Assembly: GCF_000632715.1 (NCBI RefSeq)
Contig: NZ_BAWO01000032.1
Coordinates: 1-61,814 of the forward strand
Reading direction: 5' to 3'
From: Parageobacillus caldoxylosilyticus NBRC 107762
GTDB taxonomy: Bacteria > Bacillota > Bacilli > Bacillales > Anoxybacillaceae
Length of the DNA stretch: 61,814 nt
The translations under genes were made by a program, and so were the position numbers. Positions 8,508 through 16,922 of the stretch are shown piece by piece; the first letter of the stretch is position 1; each line of letters begins with the position of its first letter. Under the pieces are notes generated by a model. That model did no database searches. It was not told the origin of the DNA and was given only the letters and a program-made list of their open reading frames with translations.

Positions 8508-10186
8508 GCTTTCGCCCCTTTTTCTAATTTTTGATACTCTTCCTCTTGCAATTTCCGCCACAGCAATTTTCCGCTTGATGTCATCGGCAAAGACGAGCGA
8601 AACTCGACAAGGCGCGGATATTTATAGGCGGCCATTTGCGTTTTTGCCCATTCAATAATTTCCTCCTCTGTTATTTTGCCGACGTATTCGTCCTGGAGCA
8701 CAATAAACGCCTTCACCGTCTCGCCGCGGCGCGGATCAGGGACGCCGACAACGCACGCTTGCTGGACGGCCGGATGTTTATACAGAAGCGATTCAACTTC
8801 CGTCGGCCATACTTTATATCCGGACGCGTTGATCATCCGTTTGACACGGTCGACAATAAAGAAATATCCTTCCTCATCCATGCGGCCGATATCGCCAGTG
8901 CGGAAAAACCGCTTTCCGTCAAGTTCAATAAACGCTTCTTCCGTTTCTTTTTCGCGGCGGTAATAGCCTTTAAACACTTGCGGACCGTGCACGACGATTT
9001 CCCCGACTTCCCCGACGCCAAGCTCTTTTCCGGTCGCCGGGTCAATGATGCGCGCATCGACATCAAAGGACGGCACCCCTAAGCATTGCAGCTTCGGGCG
9101 GTCCGGCGGGTTGAAGTGTGTATGGGAAATCGTTTCCGAAAGCCCATATCCTTCGAAATATCGCACCCCTGTCACCTGAAATAATTTTTCGCCAACAGCT
9201 TCCGGAAGCGGCGCGCCCCCGCCAGAGATGCTCGTCAAAGAAGAAATGTCATATTTTGATAAGGAAGGATTGGATAGAAAATCAATCAGCATCGTGCTGA
9301 TATTGACCCAGTGGCTGCACCCGTACAATTCGATTAAGCGCGCGGCGCTGTCGCGATTCCAGCGCGTCATCACCACCATGGCCGATCCCGCAAAAATCGG
9401 AAGATGCATGCTGTGAACCATTCCCGTCACATGAAAGAGCGGCAAGGTGACAAGGCAAACGGCATCGCTTGTTACGTTCGCCCAATGATAGGCGCTAATA
9501 ATGCTGGCGTTGACCGTCCGGTGCGGATGAATGCATCCTTTTGGCACTCCCGTTGTTCCCGATGTATATGGAAGCACGGCAATATCGTCAACATGCCCTT
9601 GATATGGGTTTGGCGCAAGATTTGCTTCTAAACAATCGGCCCAATAGTAAACATGTTCATGGTCATACGCTTGCCGCGGCAATGCGACTTCATCCGGAAG
9701 CGCGACCGGCGAAGATTCGGAAATATAGTCCGAATAAGCGGCGACGATGATATGCTCGAGCGGGGTTGTAGATAATAGCGGCTCCGCTTTGGCAAACAGC
9801 TCCTGCCCGACAATGCCGACTTTCGTTTCGCAATCTTTGACGTAAAACGAAAGTTCTTCGGACGTGTTCATCGGGTTAATCGGAACAACAATCGCTTCGG
9901 CACGCAAAATCGCATAGTAGGAAATGATAAACTGCGGGGAATTTTGCATGTATAAAAGCACTCGGTCTCCTGGCTGAACGGAAAGCTTTTGCTGCAGATA
10001 GCCGGCGAGCGTGTTGACTTGCTCCCATAATTGCTTGTAAGAATAAGAGGCGCCGTAATAATGGATAGCAGTTTTCTGAGGATAGCGCTTCGCTGTCGTT
10101 TCTAAATGATCGACGATCGTCGTTTCCGGAACGGTCAGCGTTTTGCTCAACCGTTTTGGCCAATACGGAAAATGGCGTTTATTCAT
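8504..10186 (-). CDS. Acyl-CoA synthetase (AMP-forming)
   Basis: A 560-residue ANL-superfamily ligase that activates a carboxylic acid as acyl-AMP and then acyl-CoA. Motifs: YTSGTTGVPKG (P-loop, ~residue 195), EGYGLSETISH (A5), GEIVVHGPQVFKGYY, FRTGDIG, VDRVKRMINASGYKV hinge and the catalytic lysine in TSSGKLLWRK. The start at 10186 follows GGAGGAGAGGGG. The chain-length preference is not readable. It is first in a two-gene operon with the lactonase, downstream of a TetR-like palindrome at 10304-10317. Confidence 0.93.
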   Translation of the reverse strand: MNKRHFPYWPKRLSKTLTVPETTIVDHLETTAKRYPQKTAIHYYGASYSYKQLWEQVNTLAGYLQQKLSVQPGDRVLLYMQNSPQFIISYYAILRAEAIVVPINPMNTSEELSFYVKDCETKVGIVGQELFAKAEPLLSTTPLEHIIVAAYSDYISESSPVALPDEVALPRQAYDHEHVYYWADCLEANLAPNPYQGHVDDIAVLPYTSGTTGVPKGCIHPHRTVNASIISAYHWANVTSDAVCLVTLPLFHVTGMVHSMHLPIFAGSAMVVMTRWNRDSAARLIELYGCSHWVNISTMLIDFLSNPSLSKYDISSLTSISGGGAPLPEAVGEKLFQVTGVRYFEGYGLSETISHTHFNPPDRPKLQCLGVPSFDVDARIIDPATGKELGVGEVGEIVVHGPQVFKGYYRREKETEEAFIELDGKRFFRTGDIGRMDEEGYFFIVDRVKRMINASGYKVWPTEVESLLYKHPAVQQACVVGVPDPRRGETVKAFIVLQDEYVGKITEEEIIEWAKTQMAAYKYPRLVEFRSSLPMTSSGKLLWRKLQEEEYQKLEKGAKA

Positions 10187-10303
10187 GGAATCCCCTCTCC
10201 TCCATCTATAAAATTTCAATAGAAAGCGGTTACAATCCCATGCATTAGTAAAACAATATGTCGCCTTTTAATCTATTGCCTCTATCATTTGTACCACTTA
10301 TTA

Positions 10304-10317
10304 ACTAACCGGTCAGT
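10304..10317. promoter_or_regulatory. Palindrome upstream of the acyl-CoA ligase operon
   Basis: ACTAACCGGTCAGT is a 14-bp palindrome with one mismatched pair, centred on ACCGGT. It lies about 120 bp upstream of the ligase start in the 5' region of the operon. Palindromes of this form are typical operators for TetR-family regulators of acyl-CoA metabolism; no such regulator gene is adjacent. Confidence 0.45.
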
Positions 10318-10404
10318 ATGCCATGTGTATGCATTTTCTTTCATGATACCGTATCTTTTCAGTAATATCAATAATATTTTGAATATTCCTTTTATACAAA
10401 CACT

Positions 10405-10617
10405 TTGTCATCCATAACCATGAAAGGCGCCAAGAGCAGAGAACAAGCGGTACGGGAGATGTGGCGCGTTTTGCGTCCGAACGGAAGGCTGGTGACCGAT
10501 ATGCAGCGAGTATCGGAATACACCAAGATACTCACGCCTTTAGCCAACCGCATCGAGACGAGAAAAGTGTTTTACACGTTTCCGTTTTCAGAAATCGTGG
10601 TTGCTTATAAAAAATAG
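10405..10617 (+). pseudogene. Methyltransferase remnant (class I, SAM-dependent)
   Basis: About 70 residues resembling the C-terminal part of a UbiE-type methyltransferase: SREQAVREMWRVLRPNGRLV, then a final strand ending in EIVVAYKK. The N-terminal SAM-binding half is missing and the sequence just upstream matches the family only in another frame. No ribosome site precedes it. Flanked by the ligase operon and a HAD gene. Confidence 0.6.
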
Positions 10618-10690
10618 CACGGCTAAAAAGGACCAAATCGATTTCCCCGTCTGTTCCCCGTAAAAGCCCATTCGCTAACCGGGCGACAAA

Positions 10691-10716
10691 ATAAAAGGCC
10701 GGCGCAATGCCGGCGT
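10691..10716 (-). terminator. Terminator of HAD hydrolase gene
   Basis: On the minus strand a GCCGGC-rich stem with an ATTG loop is followed by TTTTATTTTG, directly at the end of the HAD gene that stops at 10716. Confidence 0.75.
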
Positions 10717-11552
10717 TATAGGAGGCGGCGCAACACTGGGACGCATTCCGACATCGAAGCGACGATGACATCGGCGTCGCCTTGCTTAGCCAGTCCATAC
10801 GCATCGATAAAAATAGTGCGGCAGCCAAGCCGTCGTGCCGGGAGGATGTCATTTTCCAAATTGTCGCCGATGCTGATCACCTCTTCATACTGGATATGAT
10901 AACGATCCCGAATCGTTTGCAGATGGCTTGCTGTTTTGATCGGCTTGCCCGCTTGAAAAATCTTATGATGAAAAACATCAGCCAGTTTTAGTTTGTGCAA
11001 AATCGCCTCGCTATCCGGTTCCGGGCTGTTCGTCATTAAAATGAGCACGGTACGGTTTTTCAGTTGCTCTAGCGTTTCGGCCAGCCCGGGAACTCCGTTC
11101 ATCGCAAAATCCGGCCCCATCATCCATTCTCTCGTTTCTAAAAACGCCGCATATGTATCTTCATTCGTTAAACCATAATGACGGCCGATCGAGCTTGGCA
11201 CCCACCAAAAATCGCCGATGCTAAACAAGCGGTCAAGATCAATCGTCACCCGCTCCGGATATATTTTTTTCACTTCCTCCTCGTCCAGCTTTTTCCCATC
11301 CCAGTGGTATGCCTCGTTAACGATGCCGTTTTGCAAAAACAGAATAAGATCTTCTCCTGCGTCGTACACACTGCCGATGCGAAGCGGATGGCGGCCGGAG
11401 AGAACCGCGCGGTAATCTTCCCAAAAACGGTGTTGGTCTTCTTCGCGCAGCCGCTTGGCGACCTGTTCCGCATAATATTCAAAGTGATGGGTTTCTTCAT
11501 ACAATGTTCCGTCCAAATCAAAGACAATTGCTTTTACGTTTGCCCCGTCCAT
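10716..11552 (-). CDS. HAD-superfamily hydrolase
   Basis: A 278-residue haloacid dehalogenase-type phosphatase. Motif I is VFDLDGTLYE at residue ~10, motif II is LILMTNSPE, motif III lysine lies in AGKPIKTA, and motif IV is ISIGDNLENDILPARRLG. A helical cap sits between motifs I and II, with an aromatic FWWVPSSIG stretch. The substrate cannot be predicted. The start has AAAGGGG eight bases upstream. Confidence 0.85.
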   Translation of the reverse strand: MDGANVKAIVFDLDGTLYEETHHFEYYAEQVAKRLREEDQHRFWEDYRAVLSGRHPLRIGSVYDAGEDLILFLQNGIVNEAYHWDGKKLDEEEVKKIYPERVTIDLDRLFSIGDFWWVPSSIGRHYGLTNEDTYAAFLETREWMMGPDFAMNGVPGLAETLEQLKNRTVLILMTNSPEPDSEAILHKLKLADVFHHKIFQAGKPIKTASHLQTIRDRYHIQYEEVISIGDNLENDILPARRLGCRTIFIDAYGLAKQGDADVIVASMSECVPVLRRLL

Positions 11553-11741
11553 CTTGTTTCCCCTTTCTTTATCGTTGCGATCGGTTTATCATTTTTTCGG
11601 TTGCAGGAGCAACAATGCACTGCCGACGTACATTTTTGGTTCGGCATTTACACAAGCAAAGCAGTCAGTTATTGCGGCATGTTTATTCTGCGCCTTTTTA
11701 TATTACAGAACGGCATAGGGGGATGCAAATGATGGAAACTA

Positions 11742-12419
11742 TCATTCTCCTGAAACAAGAGACGGCAAGTTGAGCCGAGATAATTCGCCAAACCGCTGAA
11801 TCACAATATCCGCCTCACGCAGCTCTTCATCGTTGGCAAATCCAAACCGGCATCCAATCGTCCAAAGTCCATTATCCTTCGCCGCCTCGATATCGGAACG
11901 CCGGTCCCCTACCATCACCGCTCTTTCAATCTCGTAATCATTCAACAATTGCTTGACTAACGCGGATTTCGACGGCAGGGAAAACCGATCGAGGCTGTAA
12001 AAGTCGATAAAATAGCGCTCGAGCTGGAAGGCGGTCCGAATCGCGTCGAGATAGCGCTGGCGCCCGTTGCTTGCGACAAAAAGCGGTATTCCTTGATCGG
12101 CAAGGGCCGCAAGCGTCGTGAGCACGTCTGGGTATAATCGCCCGTTTCCTTGCTCGATTTCAGCAATGATATCATCCAAAAACCATTCGGCTGCTCGGCC
12201 GCGCACCGCTTCGTCCGCTTCCGGCATCAACCGGCGCCATACTTCTAAAACCGGAGCGCCAAGAATGCGCAAATATTCCCGGACTGGCGTATCTCCTTGC
12301 CACAGCCCTTCGCGGCGCAGACGGTCAAACGTCTTATGCAGGGCAGGAACAAGAACGGTTTCCGTTTGAAACAGCGTGCCGTCCATATCAAAAATGACGG
12401 CAAACGGAATTTTGCCCAT
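11742..12419 (-). CDS. HAD-superfamily hydrolase (phosphoglycolate phosphatase-like)
   Basis: A 225-residue phosphatase with VIFDMDGTLFQTE (motif I), FVASNGRQRY (motif II), a lysine in SLPSKSALVK (motif III) and VMVGDRRSDIEAAKDNG (motif IV). The start at 12419 follows AAAGGAGGG; a longer frame to 12521 exists but lacks a site. It is similar in design to Gph/PpaX-type enzymes. It is preceded by a small ORF in the same direction. Confidence 0.86.
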   Translation of the reverse strand: MGKIPFAVIFDMDGTLFQTETVLVPALHKTFDRLRREGLWQGDTPVREYLRILGAPVLEVWRRLMPEADEAVRGRAAEWFLDDIIAEIEQGNGRLYPDVLTTLAALADQGIPLFVASNGRQRYLDAIRTAFQLERYFIDFYSLDRFSLPSKSALVKQLLNDYEIERAVMVGDRRSDIEAAKDNGLWTIGCRFGFANDEELREADIVIQRFGELSRLNLPSLVSGE

Positions 12420-12576
12420 TGGGTTCCCTCCTTTTGAAACAACCGCAAAATCGAATCCATGATTTTGACAAAATGAGCTGGCGCGGATGCGTTTGCAGAA
12501 GGACAAGCGCCAGCTCGCCATCTTTGTTCACCGTTCCCATATACAACGGCTTCATATTCATGATTACATCTAGCGG
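12388..12576 (-). CDS. Possible small ORF upstream of HAD gene
   Basis: A TTG start at 12576 with GAAGGAG seven bases upstream would give about 62 residues beginning MPLDVIMNMKPLYMGTVNKD. It overlaps the HAD start by about 30 bases. The second half looks less protein-like and another frame may continue it, so the real gene may be shorter or frameshifted. I do not recognise a family. Confidence 0.35.
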   Translation of the reverse strand, partial: PLDVIMNMKPLYMGTVNKDGELALVLLQTHPRQLILSKSWIRFCGCFKRREPNGQNSVCRHF

Positions 12577-12601
12577 CAAATGGTTTTCTCCTTCATGCTG
12601 T

Positions 12602-12848
12602 TATATACGGGATGGGCGTGGAATTAGCGGTTTGGAAGAGCGAGCCGTCCTTTGTGAACGAGGAAGGATCGATGCCGCCGAAAAACAAATTTGGTTTGCC
12701 CTTTCTGTTTCATTACTAACCCCCATGCGATATTGGACGCCATCGGAGTGATTGGCACCAATTCATTGAATAATGATGGATCCGAAAAAGTTACTTTTAC
12801 CGGCGCCTGTATTTCCGTTTCTTGGCTGTGGTTTTTCTTTCTTGCCAT
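12602..12848 (-). pseudogene. Possible decayed small gene
   Basis: A 74-residue frame begins MARKKNHSQETEIQAPVKV but has no ribosome site. Two other frames in the same stretch read as protein-like segments (FFGSIII and GVQYRMGVSNETERAN, then FFGGIDPSSFTKDGSLFQ), separated by a stop and frame changes. This suggests a small gene broken by at least two indels. No family is claimed. Confidence 0.3.
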
Positions 12849-13006
12849 TGCCGGAAAAATGATTGGCTAGATTGTATAGAAAAGGAAAGCAGATGACGCG
12901 CATTCATCAGGTTTCCGCTCTCATTATACGGGCGGTGGCAGCGGATCTGATCGTAATTTTGAAAAATACATTTGGTTGAAGTGGGGGGCTCCTTTGCTTT
13001 CTTCCT

Positions 13007-13762
13007 CTAGTTTATCGAACAGACGCCCACACCTTCTTGTCGCAGCGCTTCATATAACCGCTTCGCAAACAGCACCGCTTTCTTGCCGTCGCCGTGAATG
13101 CATACCGTTTCTGCTTCGATCGGAACCTCGATGCCTTGCAAAGAGCGGACGCGTTTTTCTTTCACCATCGTCAGCACTTGCTGGACCGCTTCCTGTTCAT
13201 CGACAATCAACGCGCGCGGATCGCTGCGCGGTGTAAGCGATCCATCGCTCTGATACGTTCGGTCGGCGAACACCTCGTTTGCCGTGCGCAAGCCAAATTT
13301 CTTTCCAGCGCGAATCAGTTCGCTTCCGGCAAGTCCGTATAAGATTAAGGCCGGATCGACATCGTACACCGCTTTGGCGATCGCCTCGGCCAACGCCGCG
13401 TCCTTAGCCGCCATGTTGTAAAGCGCGCCGTGCGGCTTAACGTGCGACATCGTTCCTCCTTCCGCTTTTACAAATGCGGCGAGCGCCCCGATTTGATAAA
13501 CGACATACGCATACGCTTCCTCTGGAGTGACTGCTATATTGCGCCGGCCAAATCCGAGCAAGTCCGGAAACCCCGGGTGAGCGCCGATCGCCACTTTCCG
13601 TTCCAACGCCATCTGCACCGTTTTCCGCATCACAAGCGGATCGCCGGCATGAAAGCCGCAAGCGACATTGACCGAAGTGACGTATTGCAAAATCTCTTTT
13701 TCTTCGCCAAGACGATAAATGCCGAAACTTTCGCCGAAATCGCAATTTAAATCAATGCGCAT
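13007..13762 (-). CDS. pxpA: 5-oxoprolinase subunit A (LamB/YcsF family)
   Basis: A 251-residue protein of the LamB/YcsF family, subunit A of the ATP-dependent prokaryotic 5-oxoprolinase that opens pyroglutamate to glutamate. It has the opening [38 protein letters not shown] and the C-terminal CIHGD. It overlaps the end of pxpC by 11 bases and is the last gene of the kipR-pxpB-pxpC-pxpA operon. Confidence 0.95.
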   Translation of the reverse strand: MRIDLNCDFGESFGIYRLGEEKEILQYVTSVNVACGFHAGDPLVMRKTVQMALERKVAIGAHPGFPDLLGFGRRNIAVTPEEAYAYVVYQIGALAAFVKAEGGTMSHVKPHGALYNMAAKDAALAEAIAKAVYDVDPALILYGLAGSELIRAGKKFGLRTANEVFADRTYQSDGSLTPRSDPRALIVDEQEAVQQVLTMVKEKRVRSLQGIEVPIEAETVCIHGDGKKAVLFAKRLYEALRQEGVGVCSIN

Positions 13763-14732
13763 AACCCATTTCCCTCCATTTTTGCTGAATGATGATTTTC
13801 CATCTTTTTAGTTGCCGCTCCCGTTCAACATATAACCGCTGTGCTTCTTGCCAAGATACTTTTTGAAATTGAATGAGATCACCTGGCCGCGCCTGCGCTA
13901 AAATCGGCAAATCCGCCGCAATGACTTGGGCAATCCGCGGATACCCGCCTGTCGTTTGGCAATCGGCCATCAATACAATCGGCTGGCCGAATGCGGGCAC
14001 TTGCACCGTTCCAAACGCAACCGCTTCCGAAATCATCTCGGTATTATCTTTTCGCCTAAGCACTTGTCCTTGCAGACGGTAGCCCATGCGGTCCGACTGG
14101 GGCGTTACTTCATAAGCGAGAGAAAAAAATTGTGCGCGGCTTTCGGCAGTAAACGTGCTGTACTCCGGTCCTGCTGCGGCACGAATTACTTTTTTCTTTC
14201 CATCTATGTAATTTCTGGCGGAAAAGGCGATGCCCCAACGGATTGGAATGTTTGGCACAGCCATCGCCCGCGAACGCAGCGATAATATATCGCCTTTTTG
14301 CAACGGTTTTCCATGTAAGCCACCAATTGCTGCTTGCACATATGTCGAACGGCTGTTCATCACGAGCGGAAGGTCCAATCCGCCGGCAAACGCGATATAG
14401 CCGCGATATCCCTTTTGACACGCTCCGATGGCCAGCACATCGCCGCGCCGCACGGTGAGCGGCCTCCACATCGATACAGGCCGTTCGTTTAACGTACAGA
14501 AAAATTCCCCTCCGCAAATGGCGATGACGGCGTCTGTTGCAAAACGCAGCGTTGGGCCGTTCATCGTCATTTCCAACACCGCTTCGTTCTCATCATTGCC
14601 AACGAGAAGATTGGCAAGGCGGCTGGCCAGCGAATCCATCGCTCCGCCGGCCGGCACCCCGGCTTTGCGGTAGCCGACGCGTCCTTGATCTTGCACGGTT
14701 GTAAAAAATCCGCTATGGATGATTTCAATCAT
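13752..14732 (-). CDS. pxpC: 5-oxoprolinase subunit C (KipA, biotin-dependent carboxylase-like)
   Basis: A 326-residue protein with the KipA signature [22 protein letters not shown] near the N-terminus (shown in part: [14 protein letters not shown]), AFAGGLDLP, and [10 protein letters not shown]. Together with PxpB it forms the catalytic part of 5-oxoprolinase; in B. subtilis KipA also counters KipI inhibition of KinA. It overlaps pxpB by 8 bases and pxpA by 11. Confidence 0.94.
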   Translation of the reverse strand: MIEIIHSGFFTTVQDQGRVGYRKAGVPAGGAMDSLASRLANLLVGNDENEAVLEMTMNGPTLRFATDAVIAICGGEFFCTLNERPVSMWRPLTVRRGDVLAIGACQKGYRGYIAFAGGLDLPLVMNSRSTYVQAAIGGLHGKPLQKGDILSLRSRAMAVPNIPIRWGIAFSARNYIDGKKKVIRAAAGPEYSTFTAESRAQFFSLAYEVTPQSDRMGYRLQGQVLRRKDNTEMISEAVAFGTVQVPAFGQPIVLMADCQTTGGYPRIAQVIAADLPILAQARPGDLIQFQKVSWQEAQRLYVERERQLKRWKIIIQQKWREMGYAH

Positions 14733-15420
14733 GCTGATCGCTCCACATTCGATATTCGTCTTCGGTAATCGGACGGAATTGCACTATATCCCCCGCTCTA
14801 AGCAGACTCGGCTCGTCATGCTCCGGGCGGAATAAAGCAAGCGGCGTTCTCCCGATGATTTGCCATCCGCCCGGCGTCGCCAACGGATACACCCCGGTCT
14901 GGCTACCGGCAATCCCGACAGACCCGGCAGGAACGCGTGTCCTTGGTGTGGCGCGGCGCGGTGTCGCAATTTTAGGCGACAGTCCGCCTAAATAGGCAAA
15001 ACCGGGAGAAAAGCCAATCATATAAACGCGATAGCGCCCTTGCGCATGAATGGCAATGACTTCTTCTTCCGTCATCCCGTGAAAGCGGGCGACTTCTTCT
15101 AAATCAGGACCAAACTCTCCACCGTAACAAACAGGAATGACAACGGTTCGTGATGGCGGCGCTTCCACCTGTTCGACACGCTCGAGCTCTGTTCGAAGCC
15201 ACTCGCACATTTCCTCGTAGTTTCCAACGACAAGCGGATCGTAATACACCGTCACTGAGGAAAATGTTGGGACAATATCAAAAATCCCATCCTTTTTCTG
15301 TTGTTCTAAAAAAACGGCGACACGATGAACGTAGTCATTCACTGCTTCATCTACTTTCGTGGAAAAACGAATCGTCACCGCATATTCACTTAACGGAAAC
15401 ATCATATAATCCATTGTCAT
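14725..15420 (-). CDS. pxpB: 5-oxoprolinase subunit B (KipI)
   Basis: A 231-residue protein with the KipI/allophanate-hydrolase subunit 1 signatures VCYGGEFGPDLEEVA, IGFSPGFAYLGGL and TPRTRVPAGSVGIAG. It is part of 5-oxoprolinase and in B. subtilis an inhibitor of the sporulation kinase KinA. Its ATG overlaps the TGA of kipR (ATGA), so the regulator and the enzyme subunit are coupled. Confidence 0.95.
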   Translation of the reverse strand: MTMDYMMFPLSEYAVTIRFSTKVDEAVNDYVHRVAVFLEQQKKDGIFDIVPTFSSVTVYYDPLVVGNYEEMCEWLRTELERVEQVEAPPSRTVVIPVCYGGEFGPDLEEVARFHGMTEEEVIAIHAQGRYRVYMIGFSPGFAYLGGLSPKIATPRRATPRTRVPAGSVGIAGSQTGVYPLATPGGWQIIGRTPLALFRPEHDEPSLLRAGDIVQFRPITEDEYRMWSDQHD

Positions 15421-16166
15421 CCCTTCCTTGAAAAACCGAGCTGGGTGGAAATTTGCTGGGCAGCCTGCTTTAGCATTGGAACCATTCGTTCGATCGCTTC
15501 CGGTGAAAACCGATGTTCCGGGCCAGCGACACTTAATCCTGCTGCCGCTTTTCCTTCATGATTGAAAATCGGCACCGCAATCGCGGCTGAATAATCTTCT
15601 AATTCCGAATAACTGACCGTATATTGCCGCTTTCGGTCTTGTTCAATCCTATCCCGCAATGTGTCCCGCTGGACAATTGTATTTTTTGCAATCTTCACCA
15701 ACTGAACACGGTCGATGTAGCGCTGTTGTTCATCTCGTTCCATAAACGTAAGCAAGATGCGAGGACACGCCCCGGCGTATAACGGAGCACGCCGCCCGAC
15801 TTTCGTATACACGCGCACCGGTTCCGATGTATCGACTTTCTCAATATAAATTGCTTCATCGCCGTCACGAATGACTAAATTGACTGCTTCCTTCGTGTCT
15901 TCTTTCAGCTGCTGCATAATCGGAAGCGCGATTTGCCGGAGATCTAGCCGTTCCGCAACGAGCATGCCAAACGACAACAATGTTAAACCGAGCTGATAAT
16001 AATCATTAGTTTTGTGTAAAAAACCGAGCTCTACTAACGATTGCGCCATCCGATAGACCGACGTTTTTGGCATTTGCAATAATTCGACCATTTCCTGCAG
16101 CGTAAGCCGCTCATGGTCAATGAACAGTTTTAATATTTCCATCGTTTTAACGACTGTTTTATTCAT
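15417..16166 (-). CDS. kipR: IclR-family regulator of the oxoprolinase operon
   Basis: A 249-residue IclR-type repressor: winged helix at residues 1-65 (TLQEMVELLQMPKTSVYRMAQSL within it) and an effector-binding domain ending in AAAGLSVAGPEHRF. The start at 16166 is preceded by AAAGGGAGAG; the extended frame to 16208 reads through the operator-like repeats. It heads the operon and most likely autoregulates through the repeats at 16182-16238. Confidence 0.92.
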   Translation of the reverse strand: MNKTVVKTMEILKLFIDHERLTLQEMVELLQMPKTSVYRMAQSLVELGFLHKTNDYYQLGLTLLSFGMLVAERLDLRQIALPIMQQLKEDTKEAVNLVIRDGDEAIYIEKVDTSEPVRVYTKVGRRAPLYAGACPRILLTFMERDEQQRYIDRVQLVKIAKNTIVQRDTLRDRIEQDRKRQYTVSYSELEDYSAAIAVPIFNHEGKAAAGLSVAGPEHRFSPEAIERMVPMLKQAAQQISTQLGFSRKG

Positions 16167-16181
16167 CTTGCTCTCCCTTTG

Positions 16182-16238
16182 TTCCATATAATGAAACATA
16201 TATTCCATAAAATGAATCGTATATTCATTATAATAAAA
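16182..16238. promoter_or_regulatory. Tandem operator-like repeats upstream of kipR
   Basis: TTCCATATAATGAAAC (16182-16197) and TTCCATAAAATGAATC (16203-16218) are near-identical direct repeats exactly 21 bp apart; a third, weaker copy TTCATTATAATAAAA begins at 16224, again 21 bp on. Each is an imperfect palindrome. The two-helical-turn spacing in front of an IclR gene suggests cooperative binding of KipR. Confidence 0.6.
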
Positions 16239-16267
16239 ATAAACAAAATTTTCTATCTATCATTTCA

Positions 16268-16816
16268 TCAAAAAATCCTGCCGATATCGTCCCGTACGGT
16301 TCTTCCTTTATAAAACCGACGATCTTCCTCTAACGGTTTTTCTTTCGCTGTAATAAGGTCAGGAATGATTTTGATGACAACGGCGGCGCTGCCCATGGAT
16401 GAACGGTATGACGCCACATGTTGCTGTGACAACGGACGGTGAAAATAGCCGGGCACATATTTGCCAAGCAGCTGCCTAAGCGCATCGGTCGCTTCGTCTA
16501 AATCGGAAACAATCTCGGCTTTGCCAAACAACATAACGCTCATATAAGCGGTGCTTGTTTTGGCTGGCACTGGATGCACCATTGTCCCTATATGTTCACT
16601 AACGGTAAAGCAAACGCGCGGATTGCGCTGGATGATATCGATTTTTCTCCCTTCTTCCGCTCCATGGACATATACACAACCGTTCCACCATACGAAATTC
16701 AGCGGCACGACATACGGCTCACCACCATCTGCCAGACCTAAAAAGCCGGTCAACGCTTCCTGTAAAAACCGGTTGATTTTTTGCTCGTCTTTGCACCCCA
16801 ACATGTCTCTTCTCAT
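16268..16816 (-). CDS. Pyridoxamine 5'-phosphate oxidase-family flavin-binding protein
   Basis: A 182-residue split-barrel protein of the PNPOx-like family. Visible features are [19 protein letters not shown] (first strands), [22 protein letters not shown] (FMN phosphate site) and [11 protein letters not shown]. Such proteins bind FMN or F420/heme-like cofactors; some act in vitamin B6 metabolism. The start at 16816 follows GGAGGAG. It diverges from a MocR-type regulator that probably controls it. Confidence 0.85.
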   Translation of the reverse strand: MRRDMLGCKDEQKINRFLQEALTGFLGLADGGEPYVVPLNFVWWNGCVYVHGAEEGRKIDIIQRNPRVCFTVSEHIGTMVHPVPAKTSTAYMSVMLFGKAEIVSDLDEATDALRQLLGKYVPGYFHRPLSQQHVASYRSSMGSAAVVIKIIPDLITAKEKPLEEDRRFYKGRTVRDDIGRIF

Positions 16817-16922
16817 CCATTTCTCCTCCTTCATGGTGATATAATTGAATCATAGAGAAAAACTGACCTGATGAACAGGGACAGAATGCAAGAAAAAAGA
16901 AGGGTCAGAGGAGGAAAATGTA

